Origin: Enchytraeus crypticus | Taxonomy: Eukaryota; Annelida; Clitellata; Enchytraeida; Enchytraeidae | DNA: 64,000 nt | Assembly: GCA_905160935.1 (NCBI GenBank) | Contig: CAJHZI010000253.1 | Coordinates: forward strand, 2,210,501-2,274,500 | Reading direction: 5' to 3' | Shown here: one piece after another, positions 21,436 to 33,241 of the stretch | Layout: each line of letters opens with the position of its first letter | Position numbering within the stretch: the first letter of the stretch is position 1 | The notes under the pieces: generated by a model | The model's database searches: none | The model's input: only the letters and a program-made list of their open reading frames with translations | What the model was told of the DNA's origin: nothing | Translations under genes and position numbers: made by a program

Positions 21436-21620
21436 ACTAAAACACTGAAAACATAGACATGTACATTGAAAACATAGACATGTACATTGAAAACATTGAC
21501 ACGTACATTGAAAACATAGACATATAAATTGAAAACATGACATATAAATTGAAAACATAGACATTTACATTGAAAACATAGACAAGTACATTGAAAATAT
21601 AGATAAGTACATTGAAAACT
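21436..21620 (+). repeat. 21-bp minisatellite in intron 2
   Basis: Unit AAAACATAGACATGTACATT + G, about nine copies, ending at the edge of a SINE-B (21620). Confidence 0.9.
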
Positions 21621-21902
21621 TCATCAACATCATTATCTTCCCTTGAAATCCAGTTTAACTAGGGTCGGCATACGAATGACTGTCTCAAATCCTCTCTGTC
21701 CTACATGATATCATCCATCAGTCAATCCCCTATTTGAGGCTTTTCCATTCGTTTACGTTTTTTTGCAATTTCTGTAGCCTAGGCGCTCACCAGCCGAATG
21801 CCCTTTCTGACGTTGGTGTGGATCTTAGTGCTTTATTGTTCTTCTACGACACGTGCAGTCACCGATTGGTCAATTCTTCAAACAACCCGGACACAACATG
21901 GG
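21620..21902 (-). repeat. SINE-B, long form
   Basis: Minus copy with AATCCAGTTTAACTAGGGTC, CAAATCCTCTCTGTCCTACA, GCCTAGGCGCTCACCAGCCG and head CAACCCGGACACAACATGGG. Confidence 0.9.
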
Positions 21903-22835
21903 GAGAATCATTATCATTATCTTAACTTACATTTAGTATATGTCTAGATTGAATATGTAGATAGGATATCTTACTTTTATAGAATATCTAACATTGTAAA
22001 TTGAAGCCCTAATGCAATCAGCTGATTATGCACAGCTTTCTCCTTCAAGGACATAGAAATGTACAAGATGATTTTTTCAAAGAATACAAGTTTTGTAAAA
22101 GGTCTTATTTGGTGTTTTTTGCTTTACTAAACATCTCCCTCTTTAGATCCATTGGAAGCTTTTCTGTTCAATGAGGTGGAATATTTCATAGAAACTGTCA
22201 GTTGGAGGAACCTTATTAGAGTGAAAAGGATAGACCGGTTCAGTATTTTACAACCTGTTAATATAAAGTAACATGCTAATACTAAATGACCTAATATTAT
22301 TAAATAATTCGTTAGTATTAAATAACCTGTTAATTTTGAATATTAACATAATAATATTAAGTGTTATTTGGCCTCGTTCAGTCAGCTCTAAATTCAGCTT
22401 GATAAATTCTCTACGGAGTTCTCGATGTTTTTCTGTGAATTTGTTGTCACAAGCAGTCTGTTACTTAACAGTCTGCTCAATAAAATCCCGGAGCTTATCG
22501 ATATAGCCTAAGAGGTTTCTAACGAGACCTTGTAAATTATTTCGCGTCCTGAACAGCTGCTGAAATTCACGTCAGATTTTGATGCAGATTGTTTTATTAT
22601 CGTGTAGTGTAGCCTTGTCAAGGATACCGGCTCGTAATTTGCGTATAGTTAGATCGTTCTTTATAGGCCCGCTCCAATTAACAATTTTGTAAATTTATGT
22701 AAAATATACCTATAACTGTAGATTACTGTATAATATATGCTAGGTTACATGGGCTCTTGGTTAGTTATAAGTTTTTACCGATGTATAGGCTAGCTAATAA
22801 TTTTTGCAATGGCTTTATAAATTTCATCTTTAAAA

Positions 22836-22962
22836 AAAGCTAAGGTTAACGTCAGTTTCCTCACTCGAAAGCGATGTCAGTGACGGGCGAGCCCAGGATT
22901 TGAACCCCGCATCTACTGATCCGCGGTCGAGTATCTTACCGACTTCGCCACTGGCTCCAGCC
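22836..22962 (-). repeat. SINE-C, full
   Basis: GCTAAGGTTAACGTCAGTTT through GATTTGAACCCCGCATCTAC to GCCACTGGCTCCAGCC. Confidence 0.9.
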
Positions 22963-23075
22963 AGTGAATCATTAAATCAGTAAATCATTATATCAAGCCC
23001 TCTTTGTTGTCTTCTATCACAAATTCTTATTTTGAAGTCTTCTGCTGTAGGCTTTTTAGCATTGGTATATAAAGC

Positions 23076-23142
23076 CTTCAGTCTATTCGTATCCCAACCC
23101 TAGTTAAACTGGGATTTAAGGGAAGAAGACGATGATGATGAT
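23076..23142 (+). repeat. LINE-2/SINE-B 3' tail fragment
   Basis: CAGTCTATTCGTATCCCAAC, CCTAGTTAAACTGGGATTTA, then (GAT)n. Too short to tell LINE from SINE. Confidence 0.8.
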
Positions 23143-24794
23143 GATATAAGTCCTTCACATATTGTCACCATCTTTCTGTTACGCCAAATATTTCTGTCTT
23201 TAGTTCCTCATATTTGTTACAGATACTTTCTGATGTTTTTTGTTTCTACTTTCTTCTCGTTACTCGTCAACTAACACAGCTAATCCGAACGACCTCTTCA
23301 GTCGCAATTCGCTAGACCATCACATTTCCAGCCCACTACTGATCTCTTGCGTCGTTTGCTACTTCTCAGCTCAATATTTAGTCTTGCAAATGCTGTCTTA
23401 TATACTGTCTGCTATTTTTTCCATTTCTTCTTTCATCCATCTTCTCTAGCATTTCACTTGTGATCCATGGCTTGTTGACTCACTTTGCTTTTTTGAATCC
23501 ATAAACATTTTTGGCTGCGGTTTTTATGGCCATTTTTGGCTGGTTCCTTGTCTCGTTAACTATATGACTTTCGCTAGTCTTCGCCTTTTTATTCTCCATA
23601 TCTGCAGAATTAGTGTAAAAATTCAAGGTCTTACCGTGAGCTGCTAAGATATTACTTGTGCTGTTTTACTGTAAGAATTTGCAATAATTGATTAAATTAT
23701 TAAAATACAATAACGGCTGATTTCGTTTTAAAAGCAGTTTGCGCTGCAAATGTAAGTTGTTGTTATTTGTGTGTGTAAGCATGTGTGTTTAACCACGGAA
23801 ATATTTAGGCGATAACGTGAGAGAGCAAATTCAAAGTTTGTAAGCTCTGAAGGAGCATGCAAGATTATTTAGGATAGATTATCAGTTCATTGGTAATGTT
23901 TGTTTTATCGCTGTAATATTGAAGTGCTCTGCTAAAGATCTGATATGTTCAGACAGACAGATTTCTAGACTAACATATCATTAATTTAAAGATTTCTAGA
24001 GTAGATATCTTAATAATTAATCATGTGTCATCCATGTGGTCCCATTGATGTACTATTTAGATTTGCGTCATTGTCTACTTAACCTGTAAATAATATAATA
24101 ATTCTAATAAATCAGAATGATGATATGAGAAGATTTGAAATGAAGAAGTACTCGATAGGGTTTTACGTAATGTAGTGAGCTGGTGGTCGAAGTTTGCTTT
24201 GAAAAATATAATAAATTGTTATTTAGGAAATATTGTATGAGGATTTTAAAGTTAAATACTATAAGAATAATTGCCGCGTGAAAGAATTAATTCATTAGTT
24301 AATTAATTTAAAAAACAATTAGAGGAAGATCTAAATTAGATATTTTAGGTAGTTAATATATTAACCTATTTTTATTTGAATGTGGAGAAAGGGAAGAAGA
24401 TATAGAAAAGTGGATGACTAGTATGCCTCAGCCCTTCTCTAGGCTGTGCACAAAGTTAGAGAATAAGAGAGAGATAGAGAAATATAATAGAGAGAGAAAG
24501 ACATAGACAGAGAGAGAGAGAGAGAGATTGAGAATGAGAAAGAGAGAGAGTGAGGGACGAAAGATATATTATACGTAGAAATGTTTTGCTAGAGGAATGT
24601 GGTTTTAGGAGAAGATTGGTTGGGTGTTGTGTATATGAATATAATGACTGTGCCGTGGATCAAGTGTAGTTCTGTAGAAATGCCAGTCATGACTTTAGTA
24701 CTGCGCTGTCTTAGATACGGGACAATGTCGTACTGCTATTTCATTGTATATCTGAGGTCTCGTCGAGGTTAGAATCTATCTATTGTCTATCCCA

Positions 24795-25620
24795 CTTTTT
24801 TGTCCTTGGTATTACTAGATACTACCAAGGACAAAGTACTACTAGTAGTACTGCTGGTATTACTAGGTACTACTAAGGACAAAGTACCACTAGTAGTACT
24901 GCTGGTATTGCTAGGTACTACCAAGGACAAAGTACTACTACTAGTACTGCTGGTATTACTAGGTACTACCAAGGACAAAGTACTACTAGTAGTACTGCTG
25001 GTATTGCTAGGTACTACCAAGGACAAATTACCACTAGTAGTACTGCTGGTATTACTAGGTACTACCAAGGACAAACCAAGCACTACTGAGAGTGCTGCTG
25101 GTATTACTAGGTGCTACCAAGGACAAAGTACTACTAGTAGTACTGCTGGTATTACTAGGTACTACCAAGGACAAAGTACCACTAGTAGTACTGCTGGTAC
25201 TACTAGTAGTACTGCCGGTACTACTAGTAGTACTACCAAGGACAAAGTACTACTAGTAGTACTGCTGGTATTACTAGGTACTACCAAGGACAAAGTACTA
25301 CTGGTAGTACTGCTGGTACTACTAGTAGTACTACCAAGGACAAAGTACTACTAGTAGTACTACTGGTATTACTAGGTACTACCAAGGACAAAGTACTACT
25401 GGTAGTACTGCTGGTATTACTAGGTACTACCAAGTACAAAGTACTATTAGTAGTACTGCTGGTATTGCTAGGTACTACCAAGGACAAAGCACTACTGAGA
25501 GTGCTGCTGGTATTGCTAGGTGCTACCAAGGACAAAGTACTACTAGTAGTACTGCTGGTATTACTAGGTACTACCAAGGACAAAGTACCACTAGTAGTGC
25601 TGCTGGTATTACTAGCTTAC
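24795..25620. repeat. 48-bp minisatellite open in frames on both strands
   Basis: Unit GTACTACTAGTAGTACTGCT + GGTATTACTAGGTACTACCA + AGGACAAA, about 17 copies with some deletions and CACTGAGAGTGC variants. 48 is a multiple of three, so both strands stay open for long stretches (16-residue periods). The unit contains the palindrome GTACTACTAGTAGTAC. No exon evidence; treated as a repeat. Confidence 0.92.
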
Positions 25621-26561
25621 TAGGTACAAGCTTACTTGTAGCCTGTGATATCTGTGTTTTAGACCAATTGGTCGCTCATACTCCAGACCTGCAGAGTTCA
25701 GACTTAATTGATCATAATTAAAACTACTATTGACTCTTGAATTAGCCCACAACTTACACAGTTGAGTTATAATTAATAGAATGATTAACATCTGATACCA
25801 GGAATCATTCCTCTAGTCTTTTATTCAAATGATATCGCTAATAGGTTACTGTTAATTTTCTAAATATAAAAAATATCCGCAATAGATAATTGTGCAACTT
25901 TGTATCATTGCATTGTATTATATAAGTAAAAAATAAGGTCATGAAGATACTGATACCGCGCCCCTTTGATGATGTATTAGCTACGTAGCAGTATAATTCA
26001 GGAAACAACTCAAAGAATGCGTTACGAAATAAAATTACAATTCGGTTCTCTCATTACAAAAAAGTAGGCCTAATTGGGACTCGCTTGTTTTATAAAATTA
26101 CTGATAATATATCTATATTACTCACCGTATTAACACTGTTGTAGTTTCAGCGAAATTTAATGTAACGGTTTTTAAAAGTGCTTATAATATTACTTGAATG
26201 AATACTTGGACAAAATATAAAATAGACCGTAAACCTTTTTAAGGCATTGAAAAGGTGTTTGCAATTAAACCTGAAATGACGTAAAACTTATTTTATATAT
26301 AGCTAAACCGAGTAGGTTCGGGAAAATTACCTACCGACAGCTGCACTTGTTCGTAAGAGGTAACGGACGCAGATATGACAGTGAAGAGACTTGGAGCCAC
26401 GTAGTGATGATTTCTGTGTTTTTGATCAATTGATCGCTCATACTCCATATTTCAAGAGTTCTAATCGCTACATCGATTGTGGCGTTTTATCACCAGGCTA
26501 CTTGACCTTCACTATCCATTCAGCGGTACTGTTGTATTCAGCATAGAGTAGCCCTTTATAA

Positions 26562-26660
26562 ATATATTATTATTATAATTATTAAATAATAATTATTATT
26601 TATAATTATTATTATGATTTATAATAATAATAATAATAATAATTATTATTATTATTATTA
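26562..26660. repeat. ATT/AAT trinucleotide tract
   Basis: About 100 bp of ATT and AAT blocks in opposite senses, capable of folding back. Confidence 0.9.
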
Positions 26661-27573
26661 AAGTCTTTAACGAATAAAAATGTTAAATATTTTCCAAGTC
26701 TTAAACTGTGCCCAAAACTGCATAAAATACACTTATGGCAAATACGATATAGCAATGCTTGGATACTTAGCTCTATAAGCATTAGTAAAAATCTTGATAA
26801 ATAATTTTTATAATAGCAGCACTTATTAAGAAATAACGCTAATCGTGAAGCTGTGTAGAATCTCTGTCCCTGACTTCATCCTTGGATATGATTGTGAAGA
26901 TTACATCATTAATATTATTAAATTAATTACAGATAACTGAGTTAATTTGTAACTCATAATAGGGTTGGGCGATACTGTAGTAGGGGATATGACGGTAAAA
27001 ATACCTTTTTATTGGACTTCTGAGGGCCATCCCAATTTCTTTTAAGCACAGTTGTAGTTCTTGTTTATTTAGCTAATTTTCATTTTTCCAAAGTTATGAG
27101 AGTTTCTCAAATATTTCAACTCTAAAGATCTTAGCAGCTAAATTAGGGAATTTGGAAATTTTCATTTTATATAATATACTTACTAGTGCCTGTCATATTA
27201 ATTGATTCACAGTCTTACAGTTTTCTAAATAAATACTGTGAGCACGTAAATTAAAAAGTTTTGTACTGATAAAATTGAGGTAATGTCTTTTAACTGTGGC
27301 AGACTGACTCCTCGTCCTTTGCAAAGGGTTTAATTGAAATTTTAAAAAGGCGAAGGTGTCAACCTTTCGTTGTAATTCTGTAACATGTATTTGCCATACA
27401 TGTAGTTGTCAACGCTTTCGTCGATCTAAAGTTCGTTTTAGTCATAGAATAACTGACTACAAATTCAATAGATTTGCAAAGCTTCGCAAATTGCGAAATG
27501 CACAGTTCAATGGAAGAGAAGGTCTATGCTTATCCGGACCCTAACTAAACTGGGATAAACTGGAATTCTAAAA

Positions 27574-27707
27574 AGCTGGTAAAGCTAAGGTTAACGTCAG
27601 TTTCCTCACTCGAAAGCGATGTTAGTGACGGGCGAGCCCATGATTTGAACTCCGCACATACTGATCCGCGGTCGAGTATCTAACCGACTTCGCCACTGGC
27701 TCCAGCC
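27574..27707 (-). repeat. SINE-C, full
   Basis: AGCTGGTAAAGCTAAGGTTA to CGCCACTGGCTCCAGCC. A short LINE-2/SINE-B tail fragment (27511-27560) precedes it. Confidence 0.9.
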
Positions 27708-28477
27708 AAGGGAACATGATGATAATGATGAATAGTTAACAACTATTAAATTAGAAAGTTGTCTTAGATATTAAAGATTTTGGAGGTGGGGGGCTGATCC
27801 CACCCGCTCTCTCTAGACCCCGTGCTCGCGGATGGTTATGGAAAGCATCTTGTGACGACAGTGCTCGGTGCCTGCGGCTTCAGTTCTATGACAGACTTTA
27901 CGTCATTCACTTGAGCGTGTTGAGCTTGAATGGAGCGCATTATCTGCTGCTGCAGCTGCTGCTGCTGCTTTCCTCATGCTCTGACCGCAGCTGTTATAGG
28001 CCGAACAATTGATTGGCAGCCATATTTGAAGCCTACTGTGAGATTTCTGTTTTCAGATTTGATTTTTCTAAATTTATTGGAAATTAGAAAGAGTTACAGT
28101 AGTTTAGGAATAGTCAGCTTGCAGCTATAGATTCTAATGCTGTTGTGATTAGGGAAGTTTCTATTGGAAGTTTCGTATGGTATTTCTGTATGCATGGTCT
28201 ATTTTTATAACGTGCTAAATTCACAGTAATCCTGGAAAGAGTTCAACTTGCCCTTTATTCTCGTAGCCAAAACTCTCCACTTTTCACTTGACCACAGCCA
28301 ATTATAGTTATATGTACTTCTCTCCCTGTAGTGTGTTTAGATTGTGTAGGTCTGAGAGACGCATTCCTAATCGAGGTTGCTTTTACTCTCACTAAAGAAT
28401 ATTCTGTCGACTAAACTGATCCTATAATAATAATAATAATACAGTTGATCCTATCAAGAATTTATTGTTCTATGCAG

Positions 28478-28930
28478 AAATGTGACAGTTGACTTGAGAG
28501 CTAATGATGGAAATGTGACAATTGACTTGAGAACTAATGATAGAAATGCGACCGTTGACTCGAGAGCTAATGATAGAAATGTGACAGTTGACTTGAGAGC
28601 TAATGATAGAAATGTGACAATTGACTTGAGAACTAATGATAGAAATGTGACACTTGACTTGAAAACTAACGATAGAAATGTGAGATAGAAATGTGACTGT
28701 TGATGTGGCTTGAGCCAGTGGCGAAGTCGGTAAGACACTCGACCGCGGATCAGATGATGCGGGGTTCAAATCCTGGGCTCGCCCGTCACTGACATCACTT
28801 TCGAGTGAGGAAACTGACGTTAACCTTAGCTTTACCAGTTGACTTGAGAACTGATGATAGAAATGTGACAATTGACTTGAGAGCTAATGATAGAAATTTG
28901 ACAATTGACTTGAGAATTAATGAACTAATG
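28478..28930 (+). repeat. 33-bp minisatellite split by a SINE-C
   Basis: Unit AATGATAGAAATGTGACAGT + TGACTTGAGAGCT. About seven copies before and three after the SINE-C at 28707-28838. The period is a multiple of three, giving open frames (28482-28688 and 28805-29158), but no splice structure or homology supports coding. Confidence 0.92.
28707..28838 (+). repeat. SINE-C inserted in minisatellite
   Basis: GGCTTGAGCCAGTGGCGAAG through GGTTCAAATCCTGGGCTCGC to AGCTTTACCAG, close to consensus. Confidence 0.92.
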
Positions 28931-29440
28931 GCTTCTAAACTGATTCCTGTGCAGTTTAGAGTTTTTCAGGCTCATGACTCTGTTGTCTATTTAAAATCCA
29001 CGAAGCTGCGAATATTGTGCGTCATTAACTGCTTAGAAATTCTTTCTGACGCTCGTTCCACTGATGAATTTTTCACTGATCCAATTATCAATTTTTTTAT
29101 ACTAACTGTCTTGTGGAATATAGATCTTAAAGCGTTCCATTTCAAAGATATTGAATGATATCTAATAAAAGTGGTTTCTGATTTTATGACGTCGATATAT
29201 CTAGAGAAACTTATCCAGAAATACACAAGGTCTTGACTCATAGCTTGATCACAATATGTTATGGTATTGTTATAGAAATCCTGTTGTTATGTTGTCTGTA
29301 ATGTGAATATTAATAAAAATGGCTCTATTTGAAATAAAAAATGTAATGAGTCATTTTATTAATAAACATTGTTTGGCAATATAGTCAATTATAATAATAA
29401 GTACTTAGTTATTAATATATTTGTTAGCATATGCAATCAA

Positions 29441-29555
29441 TTGGCTCTACCAGTGTAGCGTATGTGTTCGATGTTCGACTACGGATCAGTAGGTGCAGGT
29501 TGCAACTCCAGTGTTGATCTCTGACATGCCATACTTTCGAGACTAGAAACTGGGG
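29441..29555 (+). repeat. SINE-C, old
   Basis: TTGGCTCTACCAGTGTAGCG, GACTACGGATCAGTAGGTGC, then a weak 3' half. Confidence 0.7.
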
Positions 29556-29667
29556 TTTAAACTAGACTTTTTTGCCTTTGCTGTAATAACGATCTTGATA
29601 CATTACTTATGGTCACACAGACTTATTCTTTAATGTAATGTGCCGCATTTCCTGTAATTAATAGTAG

Positions 29668-29700
<33 letters not shown>

Positions 29701-30214
29701 TACAGAAGATTTATTAATGTTGCTACCTCTGACTTTTCTTATTTGTAGATTCTTGATTTTTAGTACTTTAATCTCTGCTTGTTGTGTAGACGACAATAGA
29801 GATTTATCTAAATATTAATATAGGTAGTATTAGAGATAGATATGCAATATATCATTGACTGTCGTTGTCTTGAGCTTGTTAAATAGGCTATTATACTAAC
29901 ATTATCGTATAATTTCATAATAATTCAATTAATTATCGATATCTCCTTGTATTTGATATTTTTATCAAATGTACTGTGATAAATAGATGAACAGTTCACA
30001 GACAAACAATCGACAAAAATTAACAGCAGTGATTTGATATTCTGCTACGGGTTTTATCTCTTGGTAATTATTCTTGGATTGACTTGTTCTAATTTAGTGA
30101 CTATGTAAGAGCAATTGAAATAGTTACAGTGTGAATTAATAAGGGTATCATTATATGACTATATAATTATACTGCTTTCACTTAGTTTTTTAATAAATTA
30201 ATTATCGAAATATT

Positions 30215-30330
30215 GCTCGTGTTGTGTCCGGGTTGCTGAGGAATAGACCATCCGTGGACTGCACGTGGCGTAAAAGACGACAAGGCAGTAAGATCCAAGC
30301 CACCGGCAGAAATGGTATATAAGGTCTTCT
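30215..30330 (+). repeat. SINE-B head fragment
   Basis: CTCGTGTTGTGTCCGGGTTG, CGTGGACTGCACGTGGCGTA, AGTAAGATCCAAGCCACCGG; truncated before the tail. Confidence 0.8.
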
Positions 30331-30541
30331 GGGACTCATATAGCGTTACTATTGACTGATGTAGCATTACTGATATAGCGTTACTATTGGTGTTGAGTTA
30401 TACTGTTGTTGTTATTATTATTAGAGTTGTGTATTAGTGTCGAATAATATTGTTATTATTAGTGTTGAGTATTAGTGTTATTGTTATTATAATAATTATT
30501 ATTATGACTATAATTATTATTAGTAGTAGTTTATTTTTAAT

Positions 30542-30770
30542 GGAACGCCTAGTAGCGCAGTGATATAGAACTCGCCTCTTGAACGAAAGGTCGCTGGTTC
30601 GAGACTGCGTAGCGACGTGAGTTTTTCTCTTCTGAGGGGCGAATAAAAACCTAATCGTGTAAATTTGCTTGTGGCAGGCCAATGGATGGCCTACCTTAAT
30701 GTTCCATTTCCTATCCAGTCCCCTCCATGTCGATCCCGAATAGGGATTATCGGCACACAAAACGGAAGTT
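30542..30770 (+). repeat. SINE-E (tRNA-derived) copy
   Basis: SINE-E is about 220 bp: GCCTAGTRGCGCAGTGG with A-box, AACGAGAGGTCGCGGGTTCGAG with B-box, then TTTTTCTCTTCTGAGGGGCG, AATAAAAACC, CCATTTCCTATCCAGTCCCC, CCCGAATAGGGAT. Its anticodon loop reads CTCTTGA in the best copies, pointing to a tRNA-Lys(CTT) source (inference). Confidence 0.88.
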
Positions 30771-30779
30771 ATTTATAGA

Positions 30780-30905
30780 CTACATGAGGTATAACCTTTT
30801 GTGAAAGGATTAAGTCGCTTACTCTACGAATCCTGAAAAGCGGCATATGAGTACGAATATATACCTTGGATCTGCAACTTGACAAAATAGAGAGGAGAGG
30901 AGCAT
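30780..30905 (+). repeat. SINE-A 3' fragment
   Basis: CTTTTGTGAAAGGATTAAGT, GAGTACGAATATATACCTTG, GATCTGCAACTTGACA and a GA-rich end. Confidence 0.75.
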
Positions 30906-31455
30906 AGTAGTTACTGTCATGAAAAGGCTAAAAGCTAAAGGCTAAACAAGTTTTAAAATATGTTAGTTATTTAATGCTTAGTCTGTATTTCGGCTATGGA
31001 GGGGTGAACTCTTCTCGACATTTCGATTGTTCTATAGACATCGCAGGTATGTGATGCTTTGCACTGTATGTACTAGATGTATGGAATGTTACACTAGTCA
31101 CCTGTATGCGGAGGAGTCCATGATGATAAAGATTCCGAATGCCTTAGGGCTGTGTTTTGTCTTCAAAATCATTTCAAGGATAATCGAAATCATTCAAATA
31201 ACAATCGGAATGTCGAATGTTCACCACTCCATAGCCGAACTGCAGACTAAGCATTAAATAACGAACATATCTTACAACTTGTTTAGCTTTTAGCTTTTAA
31301 CCTTTTCATGATAGTAACTACTTGTATGAAGAAGTTTGTGTTATTTCAGCTGGTGTGCGGGTATTATTGTGCGGTATAGACACTGTGTGTCACTGGTGTA
31401 CCAGGGGATTCCTGTCCCAAGAACCTAAAAGACAGAAAGGGGCGGGGCAAGTAAA

Positions 31456-31588
31456 GCTGGTAAAGCTAAGGCTAACGTCAGTTTCCTCACTCGAAAGCGA
31501 TGTCAGTGACGGTAGATCCCAGGATTTGAACCCCTCACATACTGATCCGCGGTCGAGTATCTTTCCGACTTCGCCACTTACTCCAGCC
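31456..31588 (-). repeat. SINE-C, full
   Basis: GCTGGTAAAGCTAAGGCTAA to CGCCACTTACTCCAGCC. Confidence 0.9.
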
Positions 31589-31773
31589 AACGGCTAGTGC
31601 AACGGCTAAGCAAGATCTTTTTCGGTTTCAAGAGCTTCGCAGTCGAATCATAGAACCAACTCATCCGAAATTTAGCCTTCAGACAGTTTTGAAAACATCT
31701 TTAATTTCCGCTTAATATTTTTACCGTTTAATGGTGAGAAGGCTCTCAAAAAATTACAAATGAGAAAGTCGTT

Positions 31774-31804
<31 letters not shown>

Positions 31805-31824
31805 AGAAAGAGAATTAATAAATG

Positions 31825-32010
31825 TGATAAGAAATAGAAAGATGGATAGGATAAATTATAAGGGGGTAATTTTGCCGAAGATGTTACAATAGAAGGAAGA
31901 ATGCAAGGAAAAGATAAGAGGCAGACCGAGACATATGATGTTGGGTGATTAGATAACAAAGTCGTTTATAAAGAAGAAAAGGAAAGCTGAGGATAGAATT
32001 GGTTGTATTA
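31825..32010 (+). mobile_element. LINE-1 family (RTE-like) fragment
   Basis: AAGAAATAGAAAGATGGATA, ATAGAAGGAAGAATGCAAGG and AGGCAGACCGAGA match the end of the LINE-1 reading frame at 53280-53420 (IEGRMxGKxRGRPR-type). 5'-truncated and diverged. Confidence 0.75.
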
Positions 32011-32537
32011 TAAATATACTATGAACCTGCTGCTGTTAAATAGAGCAGTATGACAGGGCCACATGAAAGTAAATATGATCGTGGAAGCGTTCCTAGATGT
32101 AGGTGAAATTCTAAATGAATGAAGGGGAACAGCTCCCATTTGACCCCCCGTCCCCGCCTAGATCAACGACAGGATTTATGCGGGCAGTATTGCGGTATTG
32201 ATGCAGGTATATCACATCTAGCATTAACGTCAGCTGCGGAATCGGGCCAAGAATTGACGAGAAAAGTTTCGAGATGACTATCAAACATTTCGTCCATATC
32301 AAGCGTGTCTTCTATGAAATTGATCAATTGGAATATGACTAGATTTATTTGTTTAAGCGACGTGTAAAGTTTTCAGATCTAGCCGATGATCTTCTCAGTC
32401 TCGCAGTATGGTATCCTAGAACTGTGGTGCTGATTGACTGAACGGGTTTGTTGACGGCACTGGCCGCTGAGCTGCTGCTGGTTCTTGAGCGAAGCTGCGC
32501 CTGTCGTTGACGTCATTGCTCGTGTGGTGCTCAACCC

Positions 32538-32538
32538 A

Positions 32539-32588
<50 letters not shown>

Positions 32589-32745
32589 TCTCTCTCTCTA
32601 CCGTTCTCTCTCTATCTCTCTATCTATCTCAATCTCTCTCTATCTCTCTCTATATATATATATATCTCTCTCGTTCTCTCTATCTCTCTCTATCTCGTTC
32701 TTTCTATCTACCTCTCTAGCTCTCTCTCTATCTCGTTCTCTCTAG

Positions 32746-32783
<38 letters not shown>

Positions 32784-32800
32784 CTCTCTTTCTTTCGTCG
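32538..32800. repeat. Large (CT)n-rich microsatellite
   Basis: About 260 bp of CT with CTAT, CGTT and TA interruptions. Produces long Ser/Leu open frames that are artefacts. Confidence 0.95.
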
Positions 32801-32954
32801 CTGGGTACCTTGACAATGCAACTACTGCTCCTCGATGTATACGCAATTATTTAGTTCGTGCTAATCGAAAATATGGGAATTAACGAGCAAGCAAGCGCTT
32901 GTATATGTGGCGTATGGATAAGGTTCTTCTATGGTGAGTTGTTTTTTATAGAGA

Positions 32955-33241
32955 CTTCCCGTGTTGTGCCCAGGACAGTGAAGAATAGACCAGCCGTTAG
33001 CTACACTTGTTGTAAGAGGCGACAAAACATAAGACTGAGGAAGACAGTGGGAACCACCACAGAAACCATACTTTTCCCAAGCTATAGGCTACATAGGGTA
33101 TGGAGAAGGCATAGACTTTGTGAAAGAATTAACTTGTTGATCTAAGGAGTGCTCTTATGAAGCTAGAAAACAGACTCTGAGTATGAATATGCACCACGGA
33201 CCTGCCATTGGCAGAGCAGTAGAGAGAGAGAGAGAGCGAGA
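32955..33241 (+). repeat. SINE-A, full-length, plus orientation with (GA)n tail
   Basis: Best view of the SINE-A sense strand: head TTCCCGTGTTGTGCCCAGGA, GTGAAGAATAGACCAGCCG, body TTCCCAAGCTATAGGCTACA, GATCTAAGGAGTGCTCTTAT, end ACGGACCTGCCATTGGCAGA then (GA)n. Confidence 0.92.

Noticed and set aside
24787-25583. Long open frames on both strands (98-184 codons)
   Set aside because: By-product of a 48-bp tandem repeat with a period divisible by three.
24795-25620. CRISPR-like regular array
   Set aside because: Repeats are contiguous without unique spacers and the DNA is eukaryotic. The same reasoning excludes the other minisatellites.
27930-28130. Cys-rich open frame
   Set aside because: The Cys run comes from a CTG/CTGC microsatellite; no signal peptide or conserved spacing.
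28454-28871. Open frames on both strands over the 33-bp repeat
   Set aside because: Repeat period divisible by three plus a SINE-C; no coding signal.
32485-32745. Ser/Leu-rich open frames
   Set aside because: Translation of a (CT)n tract; the same holds for 7104-7344, 51295-51585 and 45932-46056.
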